A stretch of DNA of 64,000 nt from an uncultured bacterium (GTDB lineage Bacteria > Atribacterota > Atribacteria > Atribacterales > Caldatribacteriaceae), in contig CAKZPS010000006.1 in NCBI GenBank assembly GCA_937139415.1, forward strand, positions 1-64,000, read 5' to 3'. Within the stretch, counting starts at the first letter, position 1. Each line of letters begins with the position of its first letter. The translations under genes and the position numbers were made by a program. Of this stretch, positions 44,209 to 54,419 are shown piece after piece. The notes under the pieces are model-generated. The model did no database searches. It was given only the letters and a program-made list of their open reading frames with translations, and was not told the origin of the DNA.

Positions 44209-46244
44209 GAGAGAGCTTGGCTAAGGTTTTCGAGCGGAGTGGGAAGAATAGCGATTTTCTCTTTGCCTTTCTCTTCATTCTCATCATTATCATGATGGTA
44301 ATTCCTCTCCCCCCGATGTTGGTTGATTTCCTCTTGAGTTGTAATATCACCCTCTCGGTGATGGTGCTTCTTACCACTACCTACATCGTCAATCCTCTCC
44401 AGTTTTCCGTATTTCCGTCACTCCTCCTCTTTGCTACCCTTTTCCGTTTGGCTTTGAATGTTTCTACGACCCGTTTAATCCTCCTCCAAGGATATGCCGG
44501 GCGGCTCATTGCCACTTTTGGTACCTTCGTGGTGGGAGGGAACTATGTGGTTGGTTTCATCATTTTCTTGATCTTGATCATTATTCAGTTTGTGGTGATC
44601 ACGAACGGCGCAAATCGTATCGCTGAGGTAGCGGCAAGGTTCACTTTGGATTCCATGCCCGGAAAGCAAATGAGTATAGACGCTGATTTGAACGCCGGGC
44701 TCATCGATGATAAAGAGGCACGCCGGAGACGGCGGGAAATCGAGCGCCAAGCTGATTTTTACGGGGCTATGGATGGAGCGAGTAAATTTGTGCGTGGAGA
44801 TGCCATTGCCGGACTGATCATCACTATGATCAATTTCTTAGGTGGTATCGTGGTGGGAGGATTGCAGAGAGGCTTAGGTATTGAGGAGGCTCTCCAAACC
44901 TATGCCCTTCTCACCGTGGGCGATGGATTGGTGGCGCAGATTCCGGCCTTACTCATTTCTACCGCAAGTGGTCTTGTAGTGACCAGGGCAGCGAGCGAAG
45001 AAAGCTTGGGGCAGGATGTGTCGCGAGAGCTCACGCAAGTTCCGCGCGCGGTACTTTTGACGGCGATCTTGCTCCTATTTCTGGGCATGATCCCTGGACT
45101 TCCCAAAATTCCCTTTTTCCTTTTGGCACTCTTTGCCGGAGGGTTTGCCTACCTTAAAAGGGAAGAAAAGAAAGAAGTGAAAGAAGAGTTACCGAAGGAA
45201 GAATTGCCCAAAACTCCAGAAGAAATCGCTCGACTCATCGAGGTCGATCCGGTGGAGTTAGAGATTGGTTATGGTCTTGTACACTTGTTTGACGCGAAAG
45301 AAGGAGGAGTCCTTCTCGAACGTATTACCCAAATGCGGATTAATTTTGCTCGTGAGCGAGGATTAGTCGTTCCTCCTATTCGTGTCCGTGATAATTTGCG
45401 GTTACGTCCTAATGAATACCTGGTCAAAATCCGAGGTATCGACGTAGCGAAGGGGGAGATTATTCCTCACCACTATCTGGCCATTCATCCCCAGGGGGAG
45501 GGTATGGTCATCGAGGGAATTGCCACCCGAGAGCCGGCGTTCAATCTTCCTGCCTATTGGGTGGATGAACGACAAAAAGAAAACGCCGAGATTGCCGGTT
45601 TCAGCTTGGTAGACGCGGAAACGGTTCTCATCACCCACCTTTCGGAGGTTCTGAAAGCGCATGCTGCTGAGCTCCTCACCCGCCAAGATGTCCAGCTCCT
45701 CATCGAACAGGTGAAGAGGACGAACCAAGCTGTGGTTGAAGAGCTCATCCCTCAAAACATGTCGCTTGGCGAGGTGCAAAAAGTATTGCAGAACCTTTTA
45801 ACCGAGAATGTTCCGATTAAAGACCTCCCTATGATTTTAGAAACCTTAGCGGATACTGTGCATCAAGTGAAAAGCGTTGAAGAACTCACCGAATTTGTAC
45901 GCCGCAAACTCGGTCGGGCAATTTGCAAACAGTATCTTGAGAGAGATAATCGACTCCATGTGGTGACTTTGGACACCGGTTTGGAACAATACTTTCAACA
46001 AATTTTCGCCAAAGAAGAGAGTTTAGAACCCCAGATGTTCCGTACCATTATTCATAATCTCAGCGAGATGGTAGAGAGAATGGTAAGTTTGGGGCATTTC
46101 CCAATTCTTGTCGTTCCTGGTAGAATAAGAAGGGGTTTACGGAATCTTTTGGGGGCGTACATTCCTCAACTTGTGGTCCTTGCTTTTGAGGAAGTACCTC
46201 GGGAGATGGAGCTCAGAATAGAGGGGACGGTAAAGGGTGGATAA
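44205..46244 (+). CDS. flhA: Flagellar export gate protein FlhA
   Basis: The large nonameric export-gate protein, 679 residues. The N-terminal half has eight membrane helices with the conserved cytoplasmic loop: LNVSTTRLILLQG and FTLDSMPGKQMSIDADLNAG. The C-terminal half is the substrate-docking domain (VPPIRVRDNLRLRPNEYLVK). In many bacteria flhF and flhG follow; here a PilZ gene follows instead. Confidence 0.97.
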   Translation: MRESLAKVFERSGKNSDFLFAFLFILIIIMMVIPLPPMLVDFLLSCNITLSVMVLLTTTYIVNPLQFSVFPSLLLFATLFRLALNVSTTRLILLQGYAGRLIATFGTFVVGGNYVVGFIIFLILIIIQFVVITNGANRIAEVAARFTLDSMPGKQMSIDADLNAGLIDDKEARRRRREIERQADFYGAMDGASKFVRGDAIAGLIITMINFLGGIVVGGLQRGLGIEEALQTYALLTVGDGLVAQIPALLISTASGLVVTRAASEESLGQDVSRELTQVPRAVLLTAILLLFLGMIPGLPKIPFFLLALFAGGFAYLKREEKKEVKEELPKEELPKTPEEIARLIEVDPVELEIGYGLVHLFDAKEGGVLLERITQMRINFARERGLVVPPIRVRDNLRLRPNEYLVKIRGIDVAKGEIIPHHYLAIHPQGEGMVIEGIATREPAFNLPAYWVDERQKENAEIAGFSLVDAETVLITHLSEVLKAHAAELLTRQDVQLLIEQVKRTNQAVVEELIPQNMSLGEVQKVLQNLLTENVPIKDLPMILETLADTVHQVKSVEELTEFVRRKLGRAICKQYLERDNRLHVVTLDTGLEQYFQQIFAKEESLEPQMFRTIIHNLSEMVERMVSLGHFPILVVPGRIRRGLRNLLGAYIPQLVVLAFEEVPREMELRIEGTVKGG

Positions 46245-46249
46245 GGAGT

Positions 46250-46897
46250 ATGGAGGTCAATCGAATTTTCAAGGTCAATCGCCGTCTGAACCTGGGGGTC
46301 GCTAAAAAAGAAGCCGGAGGAGAAGAAGTCATCGTTTACTATCCCAGTCGCATTGAAATGGTGCGTGATGACGAAATATGGATTGCTGCACCTCAAGAGA
46401 AAGGGGTTTTAGTCCCGGTAGCGATTGGAGAAGAGCTCGATGTATACGTAGTGGGAGAGAATGAGGTCTTTCGTTTCCGTTCCTCGGTGAAAAATCGGAC
46501 GAAGAAAGGGAGCATAGCTTATGTGGTGTTGCCCATGCCTCCAGCGGTCACTCGGGAACAGCGTCGGGACTACGTCCGCTTCACTGTGGCTTTGCCGGTA
46601 CTCTTCAAAAAGGGAGAAAAAACCTTAGAGGGGGTGACGAAAAATATCAGTGGAGGGGGAATGCTCATCCATCTTGCCAAAGGAAAAGATGCCTTCGATT
46701 CTCGAGAAGAAGTGGTGTTTTGCCTGATTATGAACGGTGGAGATATCATGGGAAAAGCGGAAGTAGTGCGTCAGGATGCTCCCGATGTATACGCTTTTCG
46801 GTTTACCAGTATTTCCGATAAGGATCGTGAAGAAATCATAAAGTATATATTTAAACAACAGGTAGAATTGCGGAAGAGAGGGCTTTTAAAGCGATGA
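46250..46897 (+). CDS. Flagellar brake protein, YcgR-type PilZ domain
   Basis: A cyclic-di-GMP effector that slows or steers the motor. An N-terminal YcgR-like barrel at about 1-95 is followed by a PilZ domain with both ligand motifs: the arginine stretch REQRRDYVRF and NISGGGM (D/NxSxxG). It is 215 residues. Its start is six bases after flhA, and cheB overlaps its end. The position is normally held by flhF/flhG, which are absent. Confidence 0.9.
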   Translation: MEVNRIFKVNRRLNLGVAKKEAGGEEVIVYYPSRIEMVRDDEIWIAAPQEKGVLVPVAIGEELDVYVVGENEVFRFRSSVKNRTKKGSIAYVVLPMPPAVTREQRRDYVRFTVALPVLFKKGEKTLEGVTKNISGGGMLIHLAKGKDAFDSREEVVFCLIMNGGDIMGKAEVVRQDAPDVYAFRFTSISDKDREEIIKYIFKQQVELRKRGLLKR

Positions 46898-47958
46898 GTA
46901 AAATTCGGGTAATGATCGTCGACGATTCAAGTTTCATGCGCAAAATGGTGGGAGATATGCTCGAGAGCGATCCAGAAATTGAAGTGGTCGCCAAGTGTAG
47001 TGATGGACTTGATGCCTTAGAAAAGCTAAAGACGGTATCACCTGATGTGATTCTCCTCGATGTGGAAATGCCGCGCATGGATGGGTTGCATTTTTTGAAA
47101 GAGGCTCTGGAGCGAAGACCAGAACGTATAGTTATGTTGAGTGCTCTTACCCAGGAGGGGAGTGAGGCGACGATATTGGCGTTGGAGCGGGGAGCCTTAG
47201 ATTTTATTCCCAAGCCTTCGGGGAGTATTTCCTTGGACATTGAAAAGAAGAGAGACGAAATTCTCCAAAAAGTGAAGGAAGCGAGTAAGATTCCTCTCGA
47301 TCGGGTCAAAGCGTACGCAAGACGAGAAAAGGTGGTGCGCAAAAAGGTTGTTCCGGGAAGGAAAGACCAAGAGTGTGAGCGTTTAGTGTTTATCGCCTCT
47401 TCGACAGGGGGGCCAAAGGCGTTGCAAGTGGTGGTCAAGAATTTAGCCCCCTTGGAGCGGAGTGGGGTGATTTTTGTGCAACACATGCCGGGTGGTTTTA
47501 CCCGCAGCCTCGCCGAGCGATTGAGTGAGATGGCGCCCCTATCGATCAAAGAAGCCGAGGATGGAGAGCGGTTGACGGTTAACCGGGCTTTCATGGCTCC
47601 TGGGGGGAGGCATCTCCTCATCGAGAAAGACAAGCGAATAGTGTTAAATGATGATCCACCGCTAAAAGGTTTGAAGCCGTGTGCCGATATCTCTCTCCTT
47701 TCCGCAGCCAAGATTTTCCGCAACAAAATTCTCGCCGTGGTTTTAACCGGGATGGGGAAAGACGCCTTAGAAGGGTGTCGTTTGGTACGCAAAGAAGGCG
47801 GGACGGTCATCGCTCAAGACGAAACAACTTCGCTCATTTTTGGTATGCCTCGGGCGGTTATTGAAGAAGGTTTGGCAAATAGGGTACTCCCCTTAGAAGA
47901 GATTGGAGAGGCTATCGTAGCGTGGGACCGAAATGAGAATGTTCTTGAAGGAGTGTAG
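46894..47958 (+). CDS. cheB: Chemotaxis methylesterase CheB
   Basis: A response regulator that removes methyl groups from receptors and deamidates glutamines. The receiver domain (1-125) has phospho-acceptor Asp56 in LLDVEMPRMDG. The C-terminal esterase has the catalytic Ser in ASSTGGPKAL, His in VQHMPGGFTRSLAERL and Asp in LTGMGKDALEG. Length 354 is normal. It is followed by cheR after three bases. Confidence 0.96.
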   Translation: MSKIRVMIVDDSSFMRKMVGDMLESDPEIEVVAKCSDGLDALEKLKTVSPDVILLDVEMPRMDGLHFLKEALERRPERIVMLSALTQEGSEATILALERGALDFIPKPSGSISLDIEKKRDEILQKVKEASKIPLDRVKAYARREKVVRKKVVPGRKDQECERLVFIASSTGGPKALQVVVKNLAPLERSGVIFVQHMPGGFTRSLAERLSEMAPLSIKEAEDGERLTVNRAFMAPGGRHLLIEKDKRIVLNDDPPLKGLKPCADISLLSAAKIFRNKILAVVLTGMGKDALEGCRLVRKEGGTVIAQDETTSLIFGMPRAVIEEGLANRVLPLEEIGEAIVAWDRNENVLEGV

Positions 47959-47961
47959 AAT

Positions 47962-48744
47962 GTGCTGAGTAAGAGCGATCTTTTGTACTTACGCGAGGTA
48001 GTGTTAAAGAAAGTGGGCATCGACCTCTCTTTCTATAAGGAAACACAGCTTCAAAGGCGCTTGCAGTTCATTATGCTCCGGGCAGGAGCGAACACCGTAG
48101 AAGAGTATGCTCAACTTTTGGAAGAGAATCCGAAAGTTTTAGAGGACTTTAAAAATCGTTTCGCCATTAACGTCTCTGAGTTTTTCCGCAATCCGGAGCG
48201 TTTTGAAGATTTACGGACTAAAATTTTACCAGAAGTCATGAATATCGCCGGTTCGGTACTGCGCATATGGAGTGCCGGCTGTTCGGTGGGGAGCGAGCCC
48301 TATTCCATTGCCATGGTTCTCGAAGAAATGACCCCCAAAAGGCTCTACCAGATCTGGGCTACCGATATTGACGATGACGCCTTGGAGAAGGCAAAAATCG
48401 GCATTTATGATGAAGCCTACTTTAATAGTATGCCACCCATCTATCGGGAAAAATATTTGGAGCCAAGGAATGGGAGTTACGGGATTACTCCACGACTGAA
48501 GAAGAGAATTACTTTTGAGAAGCACGACCTTCTACGGGATGAAGTGAGAGAAACCTTTGAATTAGTGGTATGTCGTAATGTGGTCATCTACTTCGAAGAG
48601 GAAGCAAAGAAGATCGCTTTTTCCAAAATGAGTCGTGCGTTGAAAACGGGTGGTTATCTTTGGATTGGGAGTACCGAACGCATTCCCGATCCATCTTCTT
48701 TCGGGCTACGATACGTGCTCCCCTTCTTCTACCAAAAGGCGTAG
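47962..48744 (+). CDS. cheR: Chemotaxis methyltransferase CheR
   Basis: Methylates receptor glutamates using S-adenosylmethionine. GTG 47962 has AAGGAG eight bases ahead. The N-terminal helical domain is followed by the SAM-binding fold with IWSAGCSVGSEPYSIAMVLE, then FELVVCRNVVIYF and GGYLWIGSTERI. Length is 260. With CheB, CheC and CheD it completes a Bacillus/Thermotoga-style adaptation set. Confidence 0.96.
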   Translation: MLSKSDLLYLREVVLKKVGIDLSFYKETQLQRRLQFIMLRAGANTVEEYAQLLEENPKVLEDFKNRFAINVSEFFRNPERFEDLRTKILPEVMNIAGSVLRIWSAGCSVGSEPYSIAMVLEEMTPKRLYQIWATDIDDDALEKAKIGIYDEAYFNSMPPIYREKYLEPRNGSYGITPRLKKRITFEKHDLLRDEVRETFELVVCRNVVIYFEEEAKKIAFSKMSRALKTGGYLWIGSTERIPDPSSFGLRYVLPFFYQKA

Positions 48745-48754
48745 GAGGTGGACA

Positions 48755-49381
48755 ATGACTTTCTCTTTTGAAGGTTTAAACGAATTGCAACTTGACGCCC
48801 TTCGAGAAGTAGGGAATATTGGAGCTGGTAATGCCGCAACCGCTCTCTCCAAAATGGTGGGAAAGAGAGTGGAAATGAGTGTCCCGTTGGTGCGTCTTAT
48901 TCCTCTCAAAGAGGTTCCAGAGTGGTTGGGAGGGGCAGAAAAAGAGGTTTTGGGTGTATACCTCAGTATGTTTGGGGCGATAGAAGGGCACATTCTCTTC
49001 GTGATGACTATTGATGATGCGATCAAAATCATGCGCATTCTCCTTGGTGATTTAACCCCTGCACGGGAACAAATTTTGGAGATGGATGAGCTCGCTGCTT
49101 CGGCGATGGGAGAAATCGGGAACATCTTATCCTCTTCATACCTTGCTGCCTTAGCTGATTTCACCAATTTGGATTTGAATCACTCTGTCCCGGCCATTGC
49201 AGTTGATATGGCCGGAGCAATTGTCGATGTAGTGCTCATTGAAATTTCCAAGCGGGGTGATTATGCCCTCCTTATCGAGACTGAATTTGTGGAAGAAGAG
49301 GACAAAATTAAGGGATATTTCATGCTTATTCCGGATCCGGGCTCCTTAGAGATTATTTTACAAACCATAGGAGTTGTGTGA
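48755..49381 (+). CDS. cheC: CheY-P phosphatase CheC
   Basis: Dephosphorylates CheY-P and works with CheD in adaptation. It has 208 residues with two pseudo-symmetric active-site helices: LREVGNIGAGNAATALSKM and MGEIGNILSSSYLAALADF, each with Glu and Asn at the catalytic positions. ATG 48755 follows GGAGGTG closely; the longer frame from 48650 overlaps cheR and is rejected. Confidence 0.95.
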   Translation: MTFSFEGLNELQLDALREVGNIGAGNAATALSKMVGKRVEMSVPLVRLIPLKEVPEWLGGAEKEVLGVYLSMFGAIEGHILFVMTIDDAIKIMRILLGDLTPAREQILEMDELAASAMGEIGNILSSSYLAALADFTNLDLNHSVPAIAVDMAGAIVDVVLIEISKRGDYALLIETEFVEEEDKIKGYFMLIPDPGSLEIILQTIGVV

Positions 49382-49382
49382 T

Positions 49383-49859
49383 ATGCAGCGTAAGAAAAGT
49401 GTAGGAATGGCTGAATACGCGGTGAATAACGATCCTGAGGAAGTGTTGTGTATCTTGGGTCTTGGGTCTTGTATTGGTTTATGCCTCTATGATGAACTGA
49501 GAGGTATCGGAGGAATGGTACACATTCTCTTACCGGAACAGGTCTCCGGACAGAGCAACCCTTTCAAATTTGCCGATACCGCGGTTCCGGCTCTGCTCCG
49601 CGAATTAGAAAAACTGGGAGTGAGACGAAAAAACCTTTTAGCTAAGATTTCCGGTGGGGCAAAGATGTTTGCAGGATCGGATACGCTTTTCGATATTGGG
49701 CAACGGAATGCGGAAGCCGTGAAGAGGGCGTTGAAAGAATTAGAGATTCCCCTGCGAGGAGAGGATGTGGGAGGGAATCGAGGAAGGAGTATCTTTTTCT
49801 ACGTTGAGAATGGCAAGTTAGAAATTAAAACCCTGGGGCAAGATGTCAAGGTGATATGA
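49383..49859 (+). CDS. cheD: Receptor glutamine deamidase CheD
   Basis: Deamidates receptor glutamines and binds CheC. The 158-residue product has the catalytic Cys30 in GLGSCIGLCLYD and His47 in GGMVHILLP, followed by the conserved KISGGAKMF and GEDVGGNRGRSIFFYV. ATG 49383 has AGGAG nine bases ahead; TTG 49374 would add three residues. Confidence 0.95.
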   Translation: MQRKKSVGMAEYAVNNDPEEVLCILGLGSCIGLCLYDELRGIGGMVHILLPEQVSGQSNPFKFADTAVPALLRELEKLGVRRKNLLAKISGGAKMFAGSDTLFDIGQRNAEAVKRALKELEIPLRGEDVGGNRGRSIFFYVENGKLEIKTLGQDVKVI

Positions 49860-50102
49860 GTGAACCATCCCAAAAAGTTGGCACGGCTTTTTGCGTTGCT
49901 TGTGACTTGGTTGGTAGTGGTGTTTTACGTCATTTGGGGTTTTGTTAGGAATTTGAGTCTTTTTACCATCGCGTGGAGGATTTTGCTCTTGGCTTTGGTG
50001 GTGTATGTAGTAGTGTTCTATTACTCCTTTTGGATCGCAACGCAGGGAAGCTTTGTGCAAGAGGGGAATGTGAGCCATGATGAATCTCGCCGAGACCAGT
50101 GA
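49860..50102 (+). CDS. Small two-helix membrane protein, unknown
   Basis: An 80-residue protein with two membrane helices (LARLFALLVTWLVVVFYVIW and IAWRILLLALVVYVVVFYYS) and a charged C-terminal tail. GTG 49860 starts directly after the cheD stop, and fliA overlaps its end by 26 bases. Small membrane proteins occur at this place before the flagellar sigma factor in some operons. I do not recognise the family. Confidence 0.65.
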   Translation: MNHPKKLARLFALLVTWLVVVFYVIWGFVRNLSLFTIAWRILLLALVVYVVVFYYSFWIATQGSFVQEGNVSHDESRRDQ

Positions 50103-50856
50103 AGATTTGGAAGAGTTGTGGGAATCTTTTTGGTACAAGAAGGATAGAAGGGCACGGAGTCAACTCGCCGAACATTATCTGTATTTGGTGAGAGTCGTTG
50201 TAGGGCGCATGCTCTATCGCTTACCTTCCCACATTGAGCGAGCGGATTTGGAACAGGTGGGAGTGATCGGTTTATTACAGGCCTTAGATCGATTCCAACC
50301 AGGGAGGGGGGCTCGTTTTGAAACCTATGCCTTAGCGCGTATTCGTGGGGCGATTATTGATTACCTGCGAAGTTTCGATCCGTTAACCCGTCAGGAGCGG
50401 CGAGGGGTCAAAGATGTTATCCGTGCTTGGCAGAGATTAGAGAACGAGGGGAATGTCGATCCCTCTTTGGAGGAACTATCGCAGGAATTGGGGATACCGC
50501 TTGATGAAATCATTTGGTTAGTTGAACGAGAGAGGAGCAGTTTTTTTCTTTCTTTGGAGGAAGAGAAAGAAAGAGCAGGGGAAAGGGAAGAAAGAGTTTC
50601 TTTCAATCCAGAAGAGGTTTTGGAAAACCGTGAGTTAGTAGCCTATTTGGGACGTTTAGTGGATGCACTTCCGGAACGAGAGAAGTTGATGCTCACTCTC
50701 TACTATTTTGAAGGATTGACTCTCAAAGAGATCGGTAGAGTTTTGGGTGTTGGTGAATCACGGGTTTCACAGATTTTAACTCGAGTTCTTGCCAAACTGC
50801 GGGTAAAAATCGAGGAATGGGAAGGACAGGAGGATGGAAACGAAAAAAAACCTTGA
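50077..50856 (+). CDS. fliA: RNA polymerase sigma factor for flagellar genes (FliA/SigD)
   Basis: Sigma28, which transcribes late flagellar and chemotaxis genes such as flagellin. The 259-residue product has region 2 (VGVIGLLQALDRFQPGRGAR and FETYALARIRGAIIDYLRSF), region 3, and region 4 (LTLYYFEGLTLKEIGRVLGV followed by GESRVSQILTR). Tandem ATGs at 50077 and 50080 are equally possible. No flgM anti-sigma gene is in the window. I found no convincing sigma28 promoter here, so its targets lie elsewhere. Confidence 0.95.
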   Translation: MMNLAETSEDLEELWESFWYKKDRRARSQLAEHYLYLVRVVVGRMLYRLPSHIERADLEQVGVIGLLQALDRFQPGRGARFETYALARIRGAIIDYLRSFDPLTRQERRGVKDVIRAWQRLENEGNVDPSLEELSQELGIPLDEIIWLVERERSSFFLSLEEEKERAGEREERVSFNPEEVLENRELVAYLGRLVDALPEREKLMLTLYYFEGLTLKEIGRVLGVGESRVSQILTRVLAKLRVKIEEWEGQEDGNEKKP

Positions 50857-52264
50857 TGAATTGGAGCGGGAAGGGTATTTTCAGTTGGTTGTGTCCGGTG
50901 ACCGGATGAAGGCGGAGTTATTGGTGAAACGACCCTTGAGTACCGAAGAGCTGCAGGGGTATGAAAATCTATCCCAGTTCTTACGGAGAAAAGGCATTGT
51001 TTACGGTCTTCAGGACGTTATAGAAAGAGATGAAGGCATTTTGCAACGAACAGGAACGTATCTCCTTGCCGAAGGGACTCGCCCACAAAAGGGAAAAGAC
51101 GGTGAGGTCCGCCTTCTCTTCGCCGAGGAAATACAGCGGGAACTGCGGGAAAATGAAGAGGGCCGGGTTGATTTTTATAGTTTCCTCCGTGTTCCTCAGG
51201 TAACTCCTGGAGATCTCCTTGCCGAACTCGTTCCTCCGGAAGAAGGGGTGCCGGGGAAAGACATTTTTGGTAAGGAAATTCCTGCCTCCTTAGGGAAGCC
51301 GGCGAAGATCGTGGTGGGAAAAAATGTAGAACTTTCCGAAGATGGAAAGGGTGCCCGAGCCAAAATTGCCGGACGACCGGTAGTGGTTGGGAAAGCTATT
51401 TCGGTGTTGCCCCTCTTCGAAGTTGAGGGGAACGTTGGGGTTCATACTGGTAACCTCTCTTTTGTAGGATCGATTTTAGTTCGTGGCAATGTGGAAAGTG
51501 ATTTTGCCGTTGAAGCTGAAGGGGATGTAGAGGTGTGGGGGAATGTGGAGGCGGCAAAGGTCGTTGCCGGTGGTAACGTCCGGGTGAGGGGAGGGATTTT
51601 TGGAGCAAACCGCGGGAGTGTACGTGCCGGAGGAAGTCTCCAAGCGAAGGTAGTTGAAAACGCTTCGATAGAGGTTGGCGGAGAAGTGATCGTAGAGCGG
51701 GCGATCCTCCACAGTCAGATTGCCGCGAAAGAAAATGTCATTTTGCGGGGGAATCCGGGTGCTATTATCGGTGGGGTGATCAAAGCAGGGAATTTGGTAT
51801 GGGCGCGAACCATCGGTTCTTCCATCGGTACTCGGACTGAGATTATTGTAGGTGTTGATCCTGTACTCCACGAAGAGCATAAATGTCTTCAAGAAACAAT
51901 CCAAAAGTTGCAGAGTGAAATTCAAGATGCAGAGAAGATTTTTCAACTGCTGGCCATCAAGCAACAAGCTGGAAAAGGTTTTGATTTTCGCGCCAAAGAG
52001 ATTCTCCTGAAGGCAAAAAAAGCCTACGATTTAGCCCATGAGAAAAAAGGGTTTTGCGAAACTCGACTGGCAGAATTGGAAGAATTGTTGGGCAGTCGAG
52101 AAGGGAAAGTGCTGGTAGAAGAAAAGGTCTATCCTCAAGTGCGGATTACTATCGGTCGTTTCACTTACGTGGTACGAGATGAGATCCAATATGTGTCTTT
52201 TCGTGAGGAGAATAAAGAGGTGGTTCTGGGAACCTTTGAACGACCAAAGCTAGCCAAGCGGTGA
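50834..52264 (+). CDS. FapA/DUF342 family flagellar assembly protein
   Basis: A 476-residue protein of the DUF342 (flagellar assembly protein A) family. The N-terminal alpha/beta part leads to the conserved PPEEGVPGKDIFGKEIPA, then a beta-helix region built from short VxGNV repeats (LVRGNVESDFAVEAEGDVEV) and a C-terminal coiled coil with a final beta domain. Members affect polar flagellar placement or number in some bacteria, but the mechanism is unclear. It overlaps fliA by 23 bases. Confidence 0.88.
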   Translation: METKKNLDELEREGYFQLVVSGDRMKAELLVKRPLSTEELQGYENLSQFLRRKGIVYGLQDVIERDEGILQRTGTYLLAEGTRPQKGKDGEVRLLFAEEIQRELRENEEGRVDFYSFLRVPQVTPGDLLAELVPPEEGVPGKDIFGKEIPASLGKPAKIVVGKNVELSEDGKGARAKIAGRPVVVGKAISVLPLFEVEGNVGVHTGNLSFVGSILVRGNVESDFAVEAEGDVEVWGNVEAAKVVAGGNVRVRGGIFGANRGSVRAGGSLQAKVVENASIEVGGEVIVERAILHSQIAAKENVILRGNPGAIIGGVIKAGNLVWARTIGSSIGTRTEIIVGVDPVLHEEHKCLQETIQKLQSEIQDAEKIFQLLAIKQQAGKGFDFRAKEILLKAKKAYDLAHEKKGFCETRLAELEELLGSREGKVLVEEKVYPQVRITIGRFTYVVRDEIQYVSFREENKEVVLGTFERPKLAKR

Positions 52265-52270
52265 GTAGGT

Positions 52271-52579
52271 ATGGTCGATCCGGTAAGTTTGCAAAATACC
52301 GTAGTGCGTTCTTCGGAAGTTGCCAAGGTGCAGCGCGTTCAAGATGACAAAGCTTCTCTACAAGCGCAGGCGTTCTCTGCCGAGTTACAGCGGCAAACGC
52401 AAAAGGTAGAGGAAACGGTGGATTCGCACCAAAAGACGTATCAATACGATAAAGACCGTAAAGAGAAGGAAAATCCGGGGAAACCTGCTTCTCGAGAGAA
52501 GAAAAATAGGAAAGATGGTGGAGAGAAACCAGTAAAAGGGGAGCCTTTGCCAGGGCACCTCATCGATGTCATCGCATAG
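52271..52579 (+). CDS. Hydrophilic protein of unknown function, flagellar operon
   Basis: A 102-residue, very polar protein with a coiled-coil-like middle (LQAQAFSAELQRQTQKVEET) and a Lys/Glu-rich tail ending in GHLIDVIA. Short proteins ending in a HIDI/HLID-type motif occur late in other flagellar operons, but I cannot name the family. It starts seven bases after the DUF342 gene and shares its strand. Confidence 0.6.
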   Translation: MVDPVSLQNTVVRSSEVAKVQRVQDDKASLQAQAFSAELQRQTQKVEETVDSHQKTYQYDKDRKEKENPGKPASREKKNRKDGGEKPVKGEPLPGHLIDVIA

Positions 52580-52591
52580 AAGGGGAGCCTA

Positions 52592-52906
52592 ATGATTAAG
52601 AATATTTTGGAGAAAGCCTTGCGTGATTTGATACCAGAATTGTACCGCCTTAAGCCCCATTTGTGTCGTTGTGAACAGTGTATCGATGATGTTTTGGCTT
52701 TGGCTTTAAAGTCTTTGCCTCCCAAATACGTATCACGGGATGAGGGAGAAGTGTATGCACGAGTAGAACTTGAAAATCCCCAATTCCAGGTGGATATGTT
52801 GGAAGCACTCTTATTCGCTGCGGAGGTAGTAGCTGCTCATCCTCGTTGCGAAAAGAGAAAGCTCACGGGAGAGCAAAGAGGTCAATTGCCGGTGGATGAT
52901 AAGTAA
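52592..52906 (+). CDS. ComFB-family protein
   Basis: A 104-residue protein matching the late-competence ComFB family: CRCEQCIDDVLALALKSLPP followed by KYV, and an N-terminal helix beginning IKNILEKALRDLIPELY. Recent work on cyanobacterial ComFB proteins shows binding of cyclic dinucleotides, which would fit the PilZ protein in the same operon. It is the last gene of the block, and its 3' end overlaps the convergent membrane-protein gene by 44 bases. Confidence 0.8.
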   Translation: MIKNILEKALRDLIPELYRLKPHLCRCEQCIDDVLALALKSLPPKYVSRDEGEVYARVELENPQFQVDMLEALLFAAEVVAAHPRCEKRKLTGEQRGQLPVDDK

Positions 52907-53366
52907 ACCGCACGAAGAGGAAGAGAGACGCTCCCCACAAAAAAAGGAACACAAGTCGGGTTGCGGAAGGAAAAGACTTTTTTGCCACTTCGTGTTCCAT
53001 GATACTCCCGAAGGTTCCTGCGAGGACGGTAACCGTGAAAGCCCAAGCGAGTTCCCCTATCCAGGAGTTGTTTTTTCCCCAGATAGCCTGGCCAGTGTAC
53101 CAGAGGAGAAAAAGGATCCAGGGAATGAAGAGATTAGATGTAAGGCGCGAGAAAAAGAAAGATTGCCCGCGCTCGCGTTCTTTCGCGAGGAAGTATTCGA
53201 TGCAACTTAAGAAACCGTAGGCAAAGAAGCCCATTTTGAGGTGTTCAAATACTGATTCATTCACCCCACAAATCGGTCGGAGAAAAGAAAGACCAGTCAA
53301 TTCATAACCGTAGTGGAGCAGAGAAAAGAGGGCGAGATACAAAAATCCTTTTGCCAAGGGATGCAT
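52863..53366 (-). CDS. DUF6512-like integral membrane protein
   Basis: A 167-residue membrane protein with about five helices, starting at ATG 53366 with GGAGGATT five bases upstream. It contains GFLYLALFSLLHYGYELTGL, the conserved NESVFEHLKMGFFAYGF and SWIGELAWAFTVTVLAGTFG. This resembles DUF6512-type proteins of anaerobes. Function is unknown. It converges on the flagellar operon and faces away from the tRNA. Confidence 0.8.
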   Translation of the reverse strand: MHPLAKGFLYLALFSLLHYGYELTGLSFLRPICGVNESVFEHLKMGFFAYGFLSCIEYFLAKERERGQSFFFSRLTSNLFIPWILFLLWYTGQAIWGKNNSWIGELAWAFTVTVLAGTFGSIMEHEVAKKSFPSATRLVFLFLWGASLFLFVRFTYHPPAIDLFALP

Positions 53367-53403
53367 AACAATCCTCCTTTTTTCTGGTTTTTTCGTGTAC
53401 ACA

Positions 53404-53432
53404 TTGATAAACCGACGAGAAAATGGTATATT
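53404..53432 (+). promoter_or_regulatory. Promoter of tRNA-Ser
   Basis: TTGATA (53404-53409) and TATATT (53427-53432) with 17-bp spacing place the start point a few bases before the mature tRNA 5' end at 53443. The adjacent minus-strand gene starts at 53366, so the gap is divergent. Confidence 0.65.
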
Positions 53433-53442
53433 CCTTATAATC

Positions 53443-54419
<977 letters not shown>

